A stretch of DNA of 38,453 bases from an uncultured Chitinophagaceae bacterium (GCA_937858715.1 CALLZY010000008.1:1-38453), one strand, 5' to 3'. Shown: positions 26,348-35,677, counted from the first letter of the stretch. The notes: generated from the letters alone by a model not told the origin. Made by a program: numbers and translations.

Positions 26348-26830
26348 TTAAATATTCTTCGGATAATCAAAGAATAAAAACTCTTTCTTCGCCTGCCTGA
26401 ATTGTGTCCAGGAATCACATTCGGCTTTTACAGCAAACACACCGCAGGTAGGGATGTTATCTATCCTTGCATTGGTAAGCATATTGGCAAAATCGGTAAG
26501 GCCGTTGTTGTGCGATACGATTATTACGCTGTTCCATACATCGTTGAGCGACGATACCACACTGAAGATTGTTTCCGGTTCGGCGAGATAGAGTTCGTTA
26601 AGGTGTTTTGCCTCTAGCTGTAATGCTTCTGCAAAAAAAACAGCGGTGGCAGCGGCTCTTACTGCAGGGCTGCTTACTAAGGCATCAACAGGTATTCTTT
26701 TATCAAGAAGACGCTGTGCCATCGCAGGAGCATCTTTCTTGCCCCTCTTATTCAGCGGCCTTTCAAAATCTGTAAGCCCCGGTTCCGCCCAATCACTTTT
26801 TGCATGACGGATGAGTAGTAAATACTTCAT
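26348..26830 (-). CDS. SixA-like histidine phosphatase
   Basis: A 160-aa phosphohistidine phosphatase of the histidine-phosphatase (phosphoglycerate mutase-like) superfamily. From ATG 26830 the protein starts MKYLLLIRHAKSDWAEPG with the catalytic RHA motif (Arg8, His9). A second catalytic region is LVSSPAVRA (about 62-70) and the second His is in VIIVSHNNGLTDFAN. The upstream extension to 26875 adds 15 residues outside the fold and looks non-coding. SixA in Escherichia coli removes phosphate from histidine phosphotransfer proteins; here the substrate is unknown. The gene lies 81 nt downstream of the purF-like gene. Confidence 0.9.
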   Translation of the reverse strand: MKYLLLIRHAKSDWAEPGLTDFERPLNKRGKKDAPAMAQRLLDKRIPVDALVSSPAVRAAATAVFFAEALQLEAKHLNELYLAEPETIFSVVSSLNDVWNSVIIVSHNNGLTDFANMLTNARIDNIPTCGVFAVKAECDSWTQFRQAKKEFLFFDYPKNI

Positions 26831-26911
26831 TTTGAAATTTTGGAAATGGAAATTGGAAAATTCTTTTGAGTACATTATTTACCCAATCTCAAAATTGCAT
26901 TTTTCAAATTA

Positions 26912-28759
26912 CTAATATCCCCTCACATTCTTCCCTTCCATGTAATTAATGAAGGCCATGTTCACTACTTTATTGCCACCCGGTGTGGGATAGTTACCTG
27001 TAAAATACCAGTCGCCAAGGTTGTTGGGGCAGGATTTATGCAAATCTTCTATACTCTGGAAAATCACCTGCACAGGAATGTCAAAACCGGCAGGGGTAAT
27101 CAGTTGGGCAATTTTTTTGGATATTTCGTCTGATGTAAACTTCTTATACAGTTGCTTGACTACATTTTCTGTGTGCAGCAGATTACTGCGCCGCAGTTCC
27201 TTACACTTATCAAAAAGTTCGGTGAGAAAGTTTTCTTCTCCATGTTCTTTCAGTAATTCAACGGCGGCATTAAAGGCAATAAAGTCGCCCATCTTGCTCA
27301 TGTCAATCCCGTAGCAATCGGGGTAGCGTATTTGTGGCGAAGAAGAAACCACGATAATTTTCTTTGGCTTCAGCCTGCCCAGCATACGGATGATACTTTC
27401 CTTTAGAGTGGTTCCCCGCACAATGGAATCATCTATCACCACCAGTGTGTCCACACCTGCACGAACAGTGCCATAAGTAATATCATAGACGTGTTGCACC
27501 ATCTCGTTACGGTTTACATCTTCCGTAATAAAGGTTCGCATCTTCACATCCTTAATAGCAATTTTCTCTACCCGGATGCGGCGGCTGATCATTTCTTTCA
27601 ACTTCTCATCGTCGTAATCTTTTCCCCAGCTTAATATCCGCTCTGCCTTAATCCTGTTCAGGTAGTCTTCCATACCTTTCAGCATGCCATAAAAAGCAGT
27701 TTCTGCTGTATTGGGAATAAATGAGAAGATTGTATTCTTCAGGTCGTGGTCAATAGCATTTAATACCTGCTCACTCAGGTTATAACCCAGTGCAATGCGT
27801 TCACGGTATATCTTTTCATCACTGCCTCTTGAAAAATAAATGCGTTCAAAACTGCAGGCCTTTCTTTCTTTTGGCTCCAGCACTTGTTCAATCACAATTT
27901 CACCTGCGGGGTTCACTACCAGCACCTGGCCTGGCAGCAGTTCTTTTACTTCGTTCTCTCCTACATTAAAAGTAGTGCGGATGGCAGCCCTTTCTGATGC
28001 AGCCACTACCACTTCATCATTAATGTAATAATAAGATGGCCGGATACCATGGGCATCCCTGAATACAAACCCGGTGCCATCGCCTGTTACACCTCCTACA
28101 TGAAAACCACCGTCCAGCAAGGGCAATGTTTTTTTCAGGACTTTGATAATATCCATCTGATGCGGTGACGCTTCATCTTCTTTACAAAGAAAAGTATGCA
28201 TCAAATCTATCATGGCGGCCAGATCGCTGAATCTTGTGGTTGGATTTGGCTCCTTTCCAACCAATGCATATAGCTCCTCTGAGTTAACAATATTGAAGTT
28301 GCCTGCAAGGGCAAGGTTGCGGGCAGGTATAGTGTCCCGGTTGATAAACGGGTGACAATATTCTACTTTGTTCTTTCCCTGCGTACCGTAGCGTAAATGG
28401 CCCAGCAACACCTCGCCCAAAAAAGCCACATGCCCCTTCATCAGTCCGGGATGGCTCTTAATATTGGGATGATACTTTTCCAGTTCATCAATCTCCTTTC
28501 CAATCTGCTGAAAAATATCGGCGATAGCCTGTGGTGCATTACTGCGAAGGCGGTGCATAAATGGATAGCCCGGCTCCACATTCAGTTTTACAGCCGCCAC
28601 ACCGGCGCCATCCTGGCCACGGTTGTGCTGCTTTTCCATCAGAAGGTATAGCTTGTTAAGGCCCCACAGCACAGTGCCATACTGTTGCTGATAATAAGAG
28701 AATGATTTTCTTAGCCGGATGAATGCAAGGCCGCATTCATGCTTTATTGGGTCACTCAT
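26912..28759 (-). CDS. PurF-like amidophosphoribosyltransferase (long form)
   Basis: A 615-aa class II glutamine amidotransferase joined to a phosphoribosyltransferase. The nucleophile is Cys9 (KHECGLAF) instead of Cys1-2, the glutaminase half has EKQHNRGQDGAGVA (about 42-55), GHLRYGTQGK near 120 and LAGNFN at 151-156, and the PRPP loop is VVIDDSIVRGTT (440-451). This enzyme class makes 5-phosphoribosylamine, the first step of purine synthesis. It is over 100 residues longer than the Escherichia coli enzyme, a long form I recall from other Bacteroidota; a second, standard PurF may exist elsewhere. There is no purine gene beside it. A TAACTTTG promoter box lies 8 nt upstream of the ATG. Confidence 0.88.
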   Translation of the reverse strand: MSDPIKHECGLAFIRLRKSFSYYQQQYGTVLWGLNKLYLLMEKQHNRGQDGAGVAAVKLNVEPGYPFMHRLRSNAPQAIADIFQQIGKEIDELEKYHPNIKSHPGLMKGHVAFLGEVLLGHLRYGTQGKNKVEYCHPFINRDTIPARNLALAGNFNIVNSEELYALVGKEPNPTTRFSDLAAMIDLMHTFLCKEDEASPHQMDIIKVLKKTLPLLDGGFHVGGVTGDGTGFVFRDAHGIRPSYYYINDEVVVAASERAAIRTTFNVGENEVKELLPGQVLVVNPAGEIVIEQVLEPKERKACSFERIYFSRGSDEKIYRERIALGYNLSEQVLNAIDHDLKNTIFSFIPNTAETAFYGMLKGMEDYLNRIKAERILSWGKDYDDEKLKEMISRRIRVEKIAIKDVKMRTFITEDVNRNEMVQHVYDITYGTVRAGVDTLVVIDDSIVRGTTLKESIIRMLGRLKPKKIIVVSSSPQIRYPDCYGIDMSKMGDFIAFNAAVELLKEHGEENFLTELFDKCKELRRSNLLHTENVVKQLYKKFTSDEISKKIAQLITPAGFDIPVQVIFQSIEDLHKSCPNNLGDWYFTGNYPTPGGNKVVNMAFINYMEGKNVRGY

Positions 28760-28767
28760 GAGGGCTA

Positions 28768-28775
28768 CAAAGTTA
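28768..28775 (-). promoter_or_regulatory. TAnnTTTG -7 box of the purF-like gene
   Basis: TAACTTTG on the minus strand ends 8 nt before the start codon at 28759, implying a very short leader. A -33 TTTG partner is not obvious. Confidence 0.4.
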
Positions 28776-28828
28776 AAAGAACCGGTTAATTATTTTTCGT
28801 TTCCTTTCCACAGAAATGGCCTATAATA

Positions 28829-28850
28829 AAAAAGGCCTGCGAACAGGCCC
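28829..28850 (-). terminator. Rho-independent terminator of the SurA-like gene
   Basis: On the minus strand GGCCTG-TTCG-CAGGCC is followed by TTTTTT (plus-strand A-run 28829-28834). The 6-bp GC-rich stem has a four-base UUCG loop. It starts 10 nt after the stop codon at 28860. Confidence 0.9.
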
Positions 28851-28859
28851 TTAACTTCT

Positions 28860-30221
28860 TTATTTTTTGTCCGTTGCGTACTTCGACAACTGCGGACAAT
28901 CAGCTGCTGTGCCCGCATCCACGTTGATATAGTAAGTTGACAATTTGTTTTTTATCCAGGTATCCATGGTCTGGCTCTTCTTTTCTTCCAATGCAAAGTT
29001 GGATATCTTGCTGTAATCGTCTTTCATGTTCATGCGGTGAGGTTCTGTTCTTGATTTCAGGAACACAATCCTTACACCCTTCTTGCCCTGCTCACTCATA
29101 AATGGTACTGGTTGCGAATATTCTCCCACTTTCATTGTACCAATCAGGGTTACCATTTCTTTATCTAACTGGTCAATGGTTACATATGTAGAGCCATCTC
29201 TGTTTGTAAGGAAAGGCCCGGCATATTTGGCCGATTCATCATCACTGTATTTAGAGGCCGCCTCATTAAAACCAATTGTTCCGGCAATAAGCTTGGAACG
29301 AACAGTGTCTAACCTTGACTTTGCCTGTTTGATTTCATCATCTGTTACCGGAGGAATGCGCAGGATATGCTGAACAACCGCCTCATCGCCGTTACGTTGT
29401 ATCATCTTAATGAGGTGATAACCAAATTTCGATTTTACCGGTGCTGATATTTCTCCTTCCTTCAGCCTGAAACAGGTGGAGAGAAACACAGGATCCCATG
29501 TCTTTTCGTTACGGTTTACCTGATACTGGCCGCAGCGGTCTTTACTGCCCGGATCTTCTGAAAGTTGCTTCGCCAGTTGGCAAAAATCTGTCATCTTGGT
29601 TTCAAGCTGCCGCTTGTAGTTATTCATCTCGCTAAAAACGTATAACTCAATATCACGGGAAGCCTTGGGGTAAAGAATAATCTGTCCTATCTCCAGTTCA
29701 GATTCATAGAAAGGAAGGCTGTCTTTTGGAATACGTTCGTAAAAAGCTTTTACCTCATTCGGAGTGATGCGTACATTCTCCACAATTTTACGCTGCATGG
29801 CAGCAGCCAGTTTATTCTCTTTAATAGATTCCCTGGCATCATCTTTAATCTGGTAAATAGTTTTACCCGCAATTTCTTCCAGTGCATCCTGGCTGCCAAA
29901 CTGGTTAATGTACTGACGGACACGGTTATCAAGATCTGCCTCCACCTCTTCATCTGTAACGGGCAATGAATCTTTCTCTGCCTGCAGCATCAGCACTTTG
30001 GAAATAACAGCTTGCTCCATCAGTAAACATTCAGCACTGGCAGGAAGTTCTTCTCCCCGGCGCTTGGCATCTTCAATAGAGTTGCGGATGTCCGACTGAA
30101 GTATAATCCTGTCTCCGACTGTTGCGGCAATCTTATCTGCAATTACTTTTTTGGGTTGTTGTGGTTGTGCAAATGCCAACACACTAAACAGTACAAAAAA
30201 GGCACTCAGTAATATTCTCAT
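28860..30221 (-). CDS. SurA-like periplasmic peptidyl-prolyl isomerase/chaperone
   Basis: A 453-aa secreted PPIase. From ATG 30221 the signal peptide is MRILLSAFFVLFSVLAFAQ. An N-terminal SurA-type helical domain (about 27-170: VIADKIAATVGDRIILQSDI) is followed by two parvulin-like regions, at about 172-275 (ending EISAPVKSKFGYHLIKMI) and 280-390 (AVVQHILRIPPVTDDEIKQA). SurA escorts outer-membrane barrel proteins to the BAM complex, so this gene may serve barrels such as SusC (general knowledge of the family). A start nine bases upstream at 30230 (MQNMRIL) is possible, but a -7 box at 30236-30243 makes 30221 more likely. A terminator follows directly. It is downstream of infB but probably has its own promoter. 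Confidence 0.92.
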   Translation of the reverse strand: MRILLSAFFVLFSVLAFAQPQQPKKVIADKIAATVGDRIILQSDIRNSIEDAKRRGEELPASAECLLMEQAVISKVLMLQAEKDSLPVTDEEVEADLDNRVRQYINQFGSQDALEEIAGKTIYQIKDDARESIKENKLAAAMQRKIVENVRITPNEVKAFYERIPKDSLPFYESELEIGQIILYPKASRDIELYVFSEMNNYKRQLETKMTDFCQLAKQLSEDPGSKDRCGQYQVNRNEKTWDPVFLSTCFRLKEGEISAPVKSKFGYHLIKMIQRNGDEAVVQHILRIPPVTDDEIKQAKSRLDTVRSKLIAGTIGFNEAASKYSDDESAKYAGPFLTNRDGSTYVTIDQLDKEMVTLIGTMKVGEYSQPVPFMSEQGKKGVRIVFLKSRTEPHRMNMKDDYSKISNFALEEKKSQTMDTWIKNKLSTYYINVDAGTAADCPQLSKYATDKK

Positions 30222-30235
30222 GTTTTGCATAAACT

Positions 30236-30243
30236 CAAAAGTA
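30236..30243 (-). promoter_or_regulatory. TAnnTTTG -7 box of the SurA-like gene
   Basis: TACTTTTG on the minus strand ends 14 nt before ATG 30221 and only 5 nt before ATG 30230, so it favours the inner start codon. The nearest upstream TTG is at about 27 nt, somewhat far for the -33 element. Confidence 0.4.
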
Positions 30244-30317
30244 CTTTCCCTTGCGACAGGGATTCATTATCAACAGCGTATTTAACAAAAGTTTTGATGC
30301 AGGAAGGCCATTAACTC

Positions 30318-33197
30318 TTATAATGTTCTTTTTACTTCTTCAATTTCGTAAGCTTCCACCACATCTCCCACTTTCACATCGCTGTAGTTTTTAATAGTTA
30401 AACCGCACTCCATACCCGACTGCACTTCTTTTGCATCGTCTTTGAAGCGCTTCAGTGAGCCCAGTTCGGCACTGGCACCTTCACCGGTAGGATATATTAC
30501 GATACCATCACGGATCAGGCGGATCTTGGAATCTCTCTTAATCTTACCACTGGTAACATAACATCCGGCCACAGTGGCTTTATCAAACTTGAACACTTCC
30601 CTGATTTCAACGTTGGCCACAATTTTCTCCTGCACTTTCGGTTCAAGCATACCTTCCATCGCACTTTTCACTTCTTCGATGGCGTTGTAGATGATGGAGT
30701 ACATCTTTATCTCGATACCGGCATTTTCTGCCAGTCTTGATGCCTGAAGTGAAGGACGAACGTTAAAGGCAATTACGATGGCATCGGAGGCTTCGGCCAG
30801 TACGATATCACTTTCGTTGATCTGACCAACACCTTTGTGTATCACACTTACCAATATCTCGTCAGTGGAAAGTTTCTGCAACGAGTCGCTCAACGCTTCT
30901 ACAGAACCGTCCACATCACCTTTGATGATTACTTTCAGTTCTTTGAAGCTGCCAAGTGCCAGACGGCGGCCAATTTCATCCAGTGTAATGTGCTTCTTGG
31001 TGCGGATGCCCTGTTCACGGAGAATTTGTGCACGGCGATAAGCAATTTCTTTGGCCTCGGCCTCATCTTCATACACTTTAAACTTCTCACCGGCTTGTGG
31101 GGCACCATTCAATCCAAGTATTACTACAGGAGCAGCCGGGCCTGCGGCATCTTCTTTCTTATTTCTTTCGTTGAACATGGCTTTTACCCTGCCAAAATAC
31201 TGGCCACTTACTACCAGGTCACCCTGGCGCAGAGTTCCGTTTTCAACAAGGATGGTGGCCACATAGCCACGGCCTTTATCCAGCGATGCTTCAATGATGG
31301 TGCCTGATGCTTCCCGGTTGGGGTTGGCTTTCAGGTCGAGCATTTCTGCTTCCAGCAATATCTTATCAAGCAGTTTGTCAATATTCAAGCCCTTCTTTGC
31401 AGCAATTTCCTGACTTTGGAATTTACCACCCCATTCTTCCACCAGCAGGTTCATCTGCGACAATTGCTCGTAGATTTTTTGTGGATTAGCTCCGTCTTTA
31501 TCAATCTTGTTAACAGCAAAAATCATCGGTACACCGGCGGCTTGCGCATGGCTGATTGCCTCACGGGTTTGCGGCATCACCGCATCATCGGCAGCAACCA
31601 CTATTACAGCTATATCTGTAACCTTGGCTCCTCTGGCCCTCATAGCAGTAAACGCTTCGTGGCCTGGCGTATCGAGAAAAGTGATTTCCTTTCCATTGGC
31701 CAGTTCTACCTGGTAGGCACCGATGTGCTGGGTAATACCACCAGCCTCACCTGCTACCACATTGGCATTACGAATATGGTCAAGCAATGAGGTTTTACCA
31801 TGGTCAACGTGGCCCATGATGGTTACAATCGGCGAACGGGGCAACAGGTCTTCATCAGTGTCTTCCTCATCTTCCTCATGCTCCATTTCCATTTGCTTTT
31901 CCATATCAATGAACTCCACATCAAACCCAAACTCACTTGCTACCAGTTCAATTACTTCTGCATCAAGGCGCTGGTTGATAGACACCATGATACCCAGGCT
32001 CATACACTTGCTGATAACTTCGGCAAAACTTACATCCATCAGGTTGGCCAGTTCACTTACGCTGATGAATTCAGTCACCTGCAGTTTATGATCATCGGTG
32101 GCCTCACCCATAGCTTCGGCCATCTCCTGCCTTTTTTCACGACGGTGTTTCGCCTTCAGGCTCTTGCCTTTACTGCCACCACCCGAAAGTTTGGCCTGTG
32201 TTTCCTGTATCTTCCTTTGAATTTCTTTTTCGTCAATCTGCTTATCATCACGGCGGTTGCCACCACCACGGTTATCACGGCGGTTGCCACCACCACGGTT
32301 ACCACCTTGTCCAAATCCACCACCGCCTTGCGGTCTCTTATTATCTCCTTCCTTATTGATGAAAATTTCCCGCTTGGTATCTTTTTTCTCAATAGGAATG
32401 CGTTTCCGTTTCTTTTTCTCGTCTTTTACAGGACGGGTATCTGAATGTACAGGAAGCTGAATCTTTCCAAGAATCTTCGGACCTGTAAGTTTCTCCACTT
32501 CAATATTCTCAATTACCGGCGGTGCTTCTTCTTCCTGCACCGGTGGTGGAACCACAACAACTTCTTCTTTCTTTTCCTCTACCACTTCAACAGGCTTCAC
32601 CTCTTCTTCTTTCTTTTCTTCTTTCTTCGGCTTTTTAGCTTTTGGTTTTTCTTCTTCGGCTACCGGTTCTTCTTTTTTCTCTTCTTTCTTCGGCTTGGCT
32701 GTTTTCTTTGGTCTGGTTGAAGAATCGATGGTTGAAAGATCAATCTTTGTCACCACTTTAGGCCCTTCGATTTCCGGAGTTTCAACTTTCACTGGTTCTT
32801 CTTTCTTCTCTTCCACCACCACTTCAACAGGCTTCACTTCTTCAGCAACCGGTTCAGCTACCACAGGTTTCACTTCCTCCGGCTTGGGTTCTTCTTTCTT
32901 TGTTTTGGCTACAGGCTTTTCTTCCTTCTTAACCAAAATTTCCTCTTCGTCTTTTTTCTTTTTGGCTTCACCGGTACTGCCTTTAGGCAATTCCAGCTGG
33001 TCACTCTTTGCCTTTGCAGCTTTATCGCTGGAAAATCCCTGCTGCAGGGCACGGTACATCTCCTCTGAAAGCTTGGAAGTGGGCTTCAGGTCATCTTTCG
33101 AAAAACCCTTGTCCACCAGGAAGTCGATGAGGGTGTCCTGGCCAATGTTGAATTCTTTGGCGGCTGCTAATAATCTCGGAAGTTTAATATCTGCCAT
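30318..33197 (-). CDS. infB: Translation initiation factor IF-2
   Basis: A 959-aa GTPase that delivers initiator fMet-tRNA to the 30S subunit. The short IF2_N helical domain is at residues 1-55 ([20 protein letters not shown]), followed by a long low-complexity Lys/Glu/Pro/Val segment and a Gly/Arg/Asn stretch with GGGNRR repeats (to about residue 340). The GTPase core has G1 GHVDHGKT at 462-469, G3 [10 protein letters not shown] and G4 VNKIDKDG, then EF-Tu-like domain 2 and the C-terminal fMet-binding domain. It is last in the rimP-nusA-infB row, 89 nt after nusA. This gene order is conserved across bacteria. Confidence 0.98.
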   Translation of the reverse strand: MADIKLPRLLAAAKEFNIGQDTLIDFLVDKGFSKDDLKPTSKLSEEMYRALQQGFSSDKAAKAKSDQLELPKGSTGEAKKKKDEEEILVKKEEKPVAKTKKEEPKPEEVKPVVAEPVAEEVKPVEVVVEEKKEEPVKVETPEIEGPKVVTKIDLSTIDSSTRPKKTAKPKKEEKKEEPVAEEEKPKAKKPKKEEKKEEEVKPVEVVEEKKEEVVVVPPPVQEEEAPPVIENIEVEKLTGPKILGKIQLPVHSDTRPVKDEKKKRKRIPIEKKDTKREIFINKEGDNKRPQGGGGFGQGGNRGGGNRRDNRGGGNRRDDKQIDEKEIQRKIQETQAKLSGGGSKGKSLKAKHRREKRQEMAEAMGEATDDHKLQVTEFISVSELANLMDVSFAEVISKCMSLGIMVSINQRLDAEVIELVASEFGFDVEFIDMEKQMEMEHEEDEEDTDEDLLPRSPIVTIMGHVDHGKTSLLDHIRNANVVAGEAGGITQHIGAYQVELANGKEITFLDTPGHEAFTAMRARGAKVTDIAVIVVAADDAVMPQTREAISHAQAAGVPMIFAVNKIDKDGANPQKIYEQLSQMNLLVEEWGGKFQSQEIAAKKGLNIDKLLDKILLEAEMLDLKANPNREASGTIIEASLDKGRGYVATILVENGTLRQGDLVVSGQYFGRVKAMFNERNKKEDAAGPAAPVVILGLNGAPQAGEKFKVYEDEAEAKEIAYRRAQILREQGIRTKKHITLDEIGRRLALGSFKELKVIIKGDVDGSVEALSDSLQKLSTDEILVSVIHKGVGQINESDIVLAEASDAIVIAFNVRPSLQASRLAENAGIEIKMYSIIYNAIEEVKSAMEGMLEPKVQEKIVANVEIREVFKFDKATVAGCYVTSGKIKRDSKIRLIRDGIVIYPTGEGASAELGSLKRFKDDAKEVQSGMECGLTIKNYSDVKVGDVVEAYEIEEVKRTL

Positions 33198-33286
33198 TCG
33201 TTTTTATTAATGTGGAAATGCGATGAATGTGATAAATGTGGAAATGGAATTATCGCACTTCCAGATTTTCATATTTTCACACTTGT

Positions 33287-34534
33287 TTATTCTTTATCAA
33301 ATTCTTCTTTCAGTATCTTTCTGATCTCAGTAATCGTTTCTTTTTCCAGGTCAGTTCTTCTTTCCAGTTCCTCAGCAGTAAGATCAAGTACGCTTCTCGC
33401 TGTGTCACATCCTACCCGCTTCAGTTCGTCAATAATCCATGTTTCTATTTCATCACTGAACTCATCAAGGTCAATATCGAATCCGCCCTCTTCGCCTTCA
33501 TTGTCACGATATACATCAATTTCATAACCGGTAAGTTCGCAAGCCAGTTTAATGTTTACCCCACGGCGGCCAATAGCCAGTGATACCTGGTCAGGTTTCA
33601 GGTAAACATTGGCATGTTTGCCTTCGTTATCCAGTTCCATGCTGGTGATTTTGGCAGGCGTTAATGAACGCTGAATCAGCAGCTGAATATTACTCGTCCA
33701 GTTGATGACGTCAATGTTTTCGTTCTTCAGTTCTCTTACGATGCCATGAATACGGCTTCCCTTCATACCCACACAGGCACCTACAGGGTCAATACGGTCA
33801 TCATAAGATTCAACAGCTACCTTAGCCCTTTCTCCCGGATCCCTTACAATCTTCTTAATAACAATAAGGCCATCGAATATTTCCGGAACTTCTATTTCAA
33901 GCAGCTTGGCCAGAAAATCGGGTGAAGTGCGGGACAGGATGATAACCGGGTTGTTATTCTTCATATCCACTTTCTTCACTACAGCACGGATATTTTCACC
34001 TTTTTTGAAATAATCCTGAGGTATTTGTTCGCTTTTGGGCAGTATCAATTCGTTTCCTTCTTCATCAAGCAGTAAAATTTCTTTCTTCCACACCTGATAT
34101 ACCTCGGCACTCATAATTTCACCAATCCTGTCGCCATATTTTTTGGCCAGAAGGTTCTTTTTAAGATCGCTGATGCGGCTGGCCAGGGTTTGTTTGGCAG
34201 CAAGTATGGCCCTCCGGCCAAAATCATAAAGGTCAATCTCTTCATAAAGTTCCTCACCCACTTCAAAGTCAGGCTCAATCTTAATAGCATCAGAATAACC
34301 CACCTGCGCCAGCGGATCTTCTACTTCGCCATCTTCCACAATCATCCGGCGGCGAATAATTTCAAGGTCACCTTTTTCAGCGTTAACGATTACATCGAAG
34401 TTTTCGTCGCTGCCATATTTTTTGCGCAGAAGTGTTTTAAATACGTCTTCCACCACCTTCATCATGGTAGGACGGTCGATATTTTCGGCCTCTTTAAAAT
34501 CCTGGAACGCCTCAATCAGATTAATACTTGCCAT
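33287..34534 (-). CDS. nusA: Transcription termination/antitermination factor NusA
   Basis: A 415-aa elongation factor that binds RNA polymerase. The N-terminal polymerase-binding domain begins MASINLIEAFQDFKEAENID, the S1 domain lies at about 130-200 (GDRIGEIMSAEVYQVWKKEI), and KH1 and KH2 follow (VGACVGMKGSRIHGIVREL near 252-270 and SLAIGRRGVNIKLACELTGY). A short C-terminal tail (DLTAEELERRTDLEKETITE) replaces the long acidic repeats of gammaproteobacterial NusA. It lies between rimP and infB, its normal partners, and is presumably co-transcribed from the promoter at 35125-35157. Confidence 0.98.
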   Translation of the reverse strand: MASINLIEAFQDFKEAENIDRPTMMKVVEDVFKTLLRKKYGSDENFDVIVNAEKGDLEIIRRRMIVEDGEVEDPLAQVGYSDAIKIEPDFEVGEELYEEIDLYDFGRRAILAAKQTLASRISDLKKNLLAKKYGDRIGEIMSAEVYQVWKKEILLLDEEGNELILPKSEQIPQDYFKKGENIRAVVKKVDMKNNNPVIILSRTSPDFLAKLLEIEVPEIFDGLIVIKKIVRDPGERAKVAVESYDDRIDPVGACVGMKGSRIHGIVRELKNENIDVINWTSNIQLLIQRSLTPAKITSMELDNEGKHANVYLKPDQVSLAIGRRGVNIKLACELTGYEIDVYRDNEGEEGGFDIDLDEFSDEIETWIIDELKRVGCDTARSVLDLTAEELERRTDLEKETITEIRKILKEEFDKE

Positions 34535-34597
34535 AGCAAAACAATTTTCGATTTTTGACTGCAGATTTCAGATTTATTGTTTTCAATAAACCGGCAA

Positions 34598-35068
34598 TCA
34601 GAATTTAATTTGAATTTTTGTTGTTTTTATTTCACTTATTATAATGTTGTGTGATACGGTCTCCATTTTTTTCCCTTTTCCTTTTTGCTCTTCCACGGTA
34701 ATGGTTTCATCGTTCACTGCAACTAATTTCCCTTCTTTCTTCGTGCCGTCGTTTAATACCACTTCTACAAAGCGGCCACAGTTTTTTACGTACTGCCGGT
34801 GCAGTTTCAGCGGCTCATCCACACCGGGTGAGGATACTTCCAGCGAAAAATCTCCATCCGGATACATGGCTTCTTCCTCTAATTGCTTGTATAGGCGGCG
34901 GTTATATTGCACCAGCCTCTCAATGCTAAGTCCCTGATCACCATCGAGATACACCTTAATATTGTTAGTGGGTTTTATCTTTATTTCCACCAAAAAAACA
35001 TCGGCCTCGGGGCTTATAAGGACCTGCACTTTTTCCGTAATTGCCTGTATTTGTACGTCTTTGCTCAT
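34598..35068 (-). CDS. rimP: Ribosome maturation factor RimP
   Basis: A 156-aa protein needed for 30S subunit maturation. The N-terminal alpha/beta domain spans about residues 10-85 (VFLVEIKIKPTNNIKVYLDG, then SIERLVQYNRRLYKQLEEEA), with the family motif DFSLEVSSPGVDEPL at about 73-87. The C-terminal Sm-like beta barrel follows (CGRFVEVVLNDGTKKEGKLV, ending TTKIQIKF). It heads the rimP-nusA-infB operon. The start codon lies 13 nt after a 12-bp hairpin and about 55 nt after a recognisable promoter. Confidence 0.97.
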   Translation of the reverse strand: MSKDVQIQAITEKVQVLISPEADVFLVEIKIKPTNNIKVYLDGDQGLSIERLVQYNRRLYKQLEEEAMYPDGDFSLEVSSPGVDEPLKLHRQYVKNCGRFVEVVLNDGTKKEGKLVAVNDETITVEEQKGKGKKMETVSHNIIISEIKTTKIQIKF

Positions 35069-35081
35069 GGTATGTAAAAGA

Positions 35082-35107
35082 AGAAGGGAACGGCACCGTT
35101 CCCTTCT
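35082..35107 (-). promoter_or_regulatory. Leader hairpin in front of rimP
   Basis: A perfect 12-bp inverted repeat (AGAAGGGAACGG at 35082-35093, CCGTTCCCTTCT at 35096-35107) sits between the promoter at 35125-35157 and the rimP start at 35068. In the transcript it would occupy roughly nucleotides 12-38 and is followed by a pyrimidine-rich CTTCTTTTACA stretch. It could be an attenuator or a translation-control hairpin. NusA is encoded in the same transcript, so feedback through termination is conceivable (inference). Confidence 0.65.
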
Positions 35108-35124
35108 ATCGTCTTTTTCCGCTG

Positions 35125-35157
35125 CAAATGTAGGGCAATCCGCTTATACCAGCCAAA
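35125..35157 (-). promoter_or_regulatory. Promoter of rimP-nusA-infB
   Basis: On the minus strand TTTG (plus 35154-35157) and TACATTTG (plus 35125-35132) are separated by 21 nt. This fits the Bacteroidota primary-sigma consensus TTTG/TTG - N about 17-23 - TAnnTTTG. The predicted start site is near 35119. Confidence 0.65.
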
Positions 35158-35232
35158 TAAGAGTGAAAAAAGTAATGAATTGATATTCGGCGAACAGGCT
35201 GTTTTGTCCGGTGGTAAAACAACAGGTACTGC

Positions 35233-35240
35233 TATCTTTG
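35233..35240 (+). promoter_or_regulatory. TAnnTTTG -7 box directly before the DUF4834 gene
   Basis: TATCTTTG ends only 4 nt before the GTG start at 35245, so the transcript would be leaderless or nearly so. A TTTG at 35203-35206 lies 26 nt upstream, slightly long for a -33 element. Confidence 0.4.
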
Positions 35241-35244
35241 CCTT

Positions 35245-35478
35245 GTGAAATTCTTATTATACGCTTTCCTTATTTACCTGGGCTACCTGCTGGTATTCCG
35301 GATTATCATTCCTGTTTATATTACCACCCGGAAGGTGAAGAAGGGCTTCCGGGAAATGCAAAGCCGCATGGAAGAGCAGATGCGCCAGCAACAGCAGGCT
35401 TACCGGCCTGAACCCACACCCCAGCCCAAAAAGCAGGCACCCAAGTCGGGCGACTATATCGAGTTTGAAGAAATATAA
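35245..35478 (+). CDS. DUF4834-family small membrane protein
   Basis: A 77-aa protein with one N-terminal membrane helix (residues 2-23, KFLLYAFLIYLGYLLVFRII), a basic Gln/Arg-rich amphipathic linker (RKVKKGFREMQSRMEEQMRQ) and an acidic end (GDYIEFEEI). This arrangement, including a short length, a C-terminal SGDYIEFEEI-like tail and divergence from rimP, matches the DUF4834 family of Bacteroidota. The function is unknown. GTG at 35245 is chosen because it precedes the conserved KFLLYAF start and a -7 promoter box lies just before it. Confidence 0.85.
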   Translation: MKFLLYAFLIYLGYLLVFRIIIPVYITTRKVKKGFREMQSRMEEQMRQQQQAYRPEPTPQPKKQAPKSGDYIEFEEI

Positions 35479-35677
35479 TGACCGGAATTACTTCATGCAG
35501 ATTCAACATCGCCTGTATTGAACAAGGTTTTTATGCCAATACAACAACTTATTTTTGAAAATCAACACATTAGATCATTTTATAAGAAACTTACATCCCT
35601 TTTAACAAACAAAAAGGGTGTATTTTTTGAATGTAATCGAAAAAAATATATTAATTTTAAGATTACAAACCAAGAAA

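Noticed and set aside
32257-32330. Short direct repeats (CGGTTGCCACCACCACGG-like), considered as a CRISPR or satellite.
   Set aside because: They encode the GGGNRR repeats of the IF-2 N-terminal linker; there are no spacers and they lie inside the coding frame.
32156-33210. Several antisense frames opposite the low-complexity part of infB.
   Set aside because: They arise from the Lys/Glu/Pro codon repeats of IF-2 read on the other strand, giving runs of Phe and Ser; none has a domain.
33211-33246. Direct repeat TGTGGAAATG (two copies 26 bp apart) between nusA and infB.
   Set aside because: Only 10 bases, AT-rich, two copies, no sign of an operator or mobile element.
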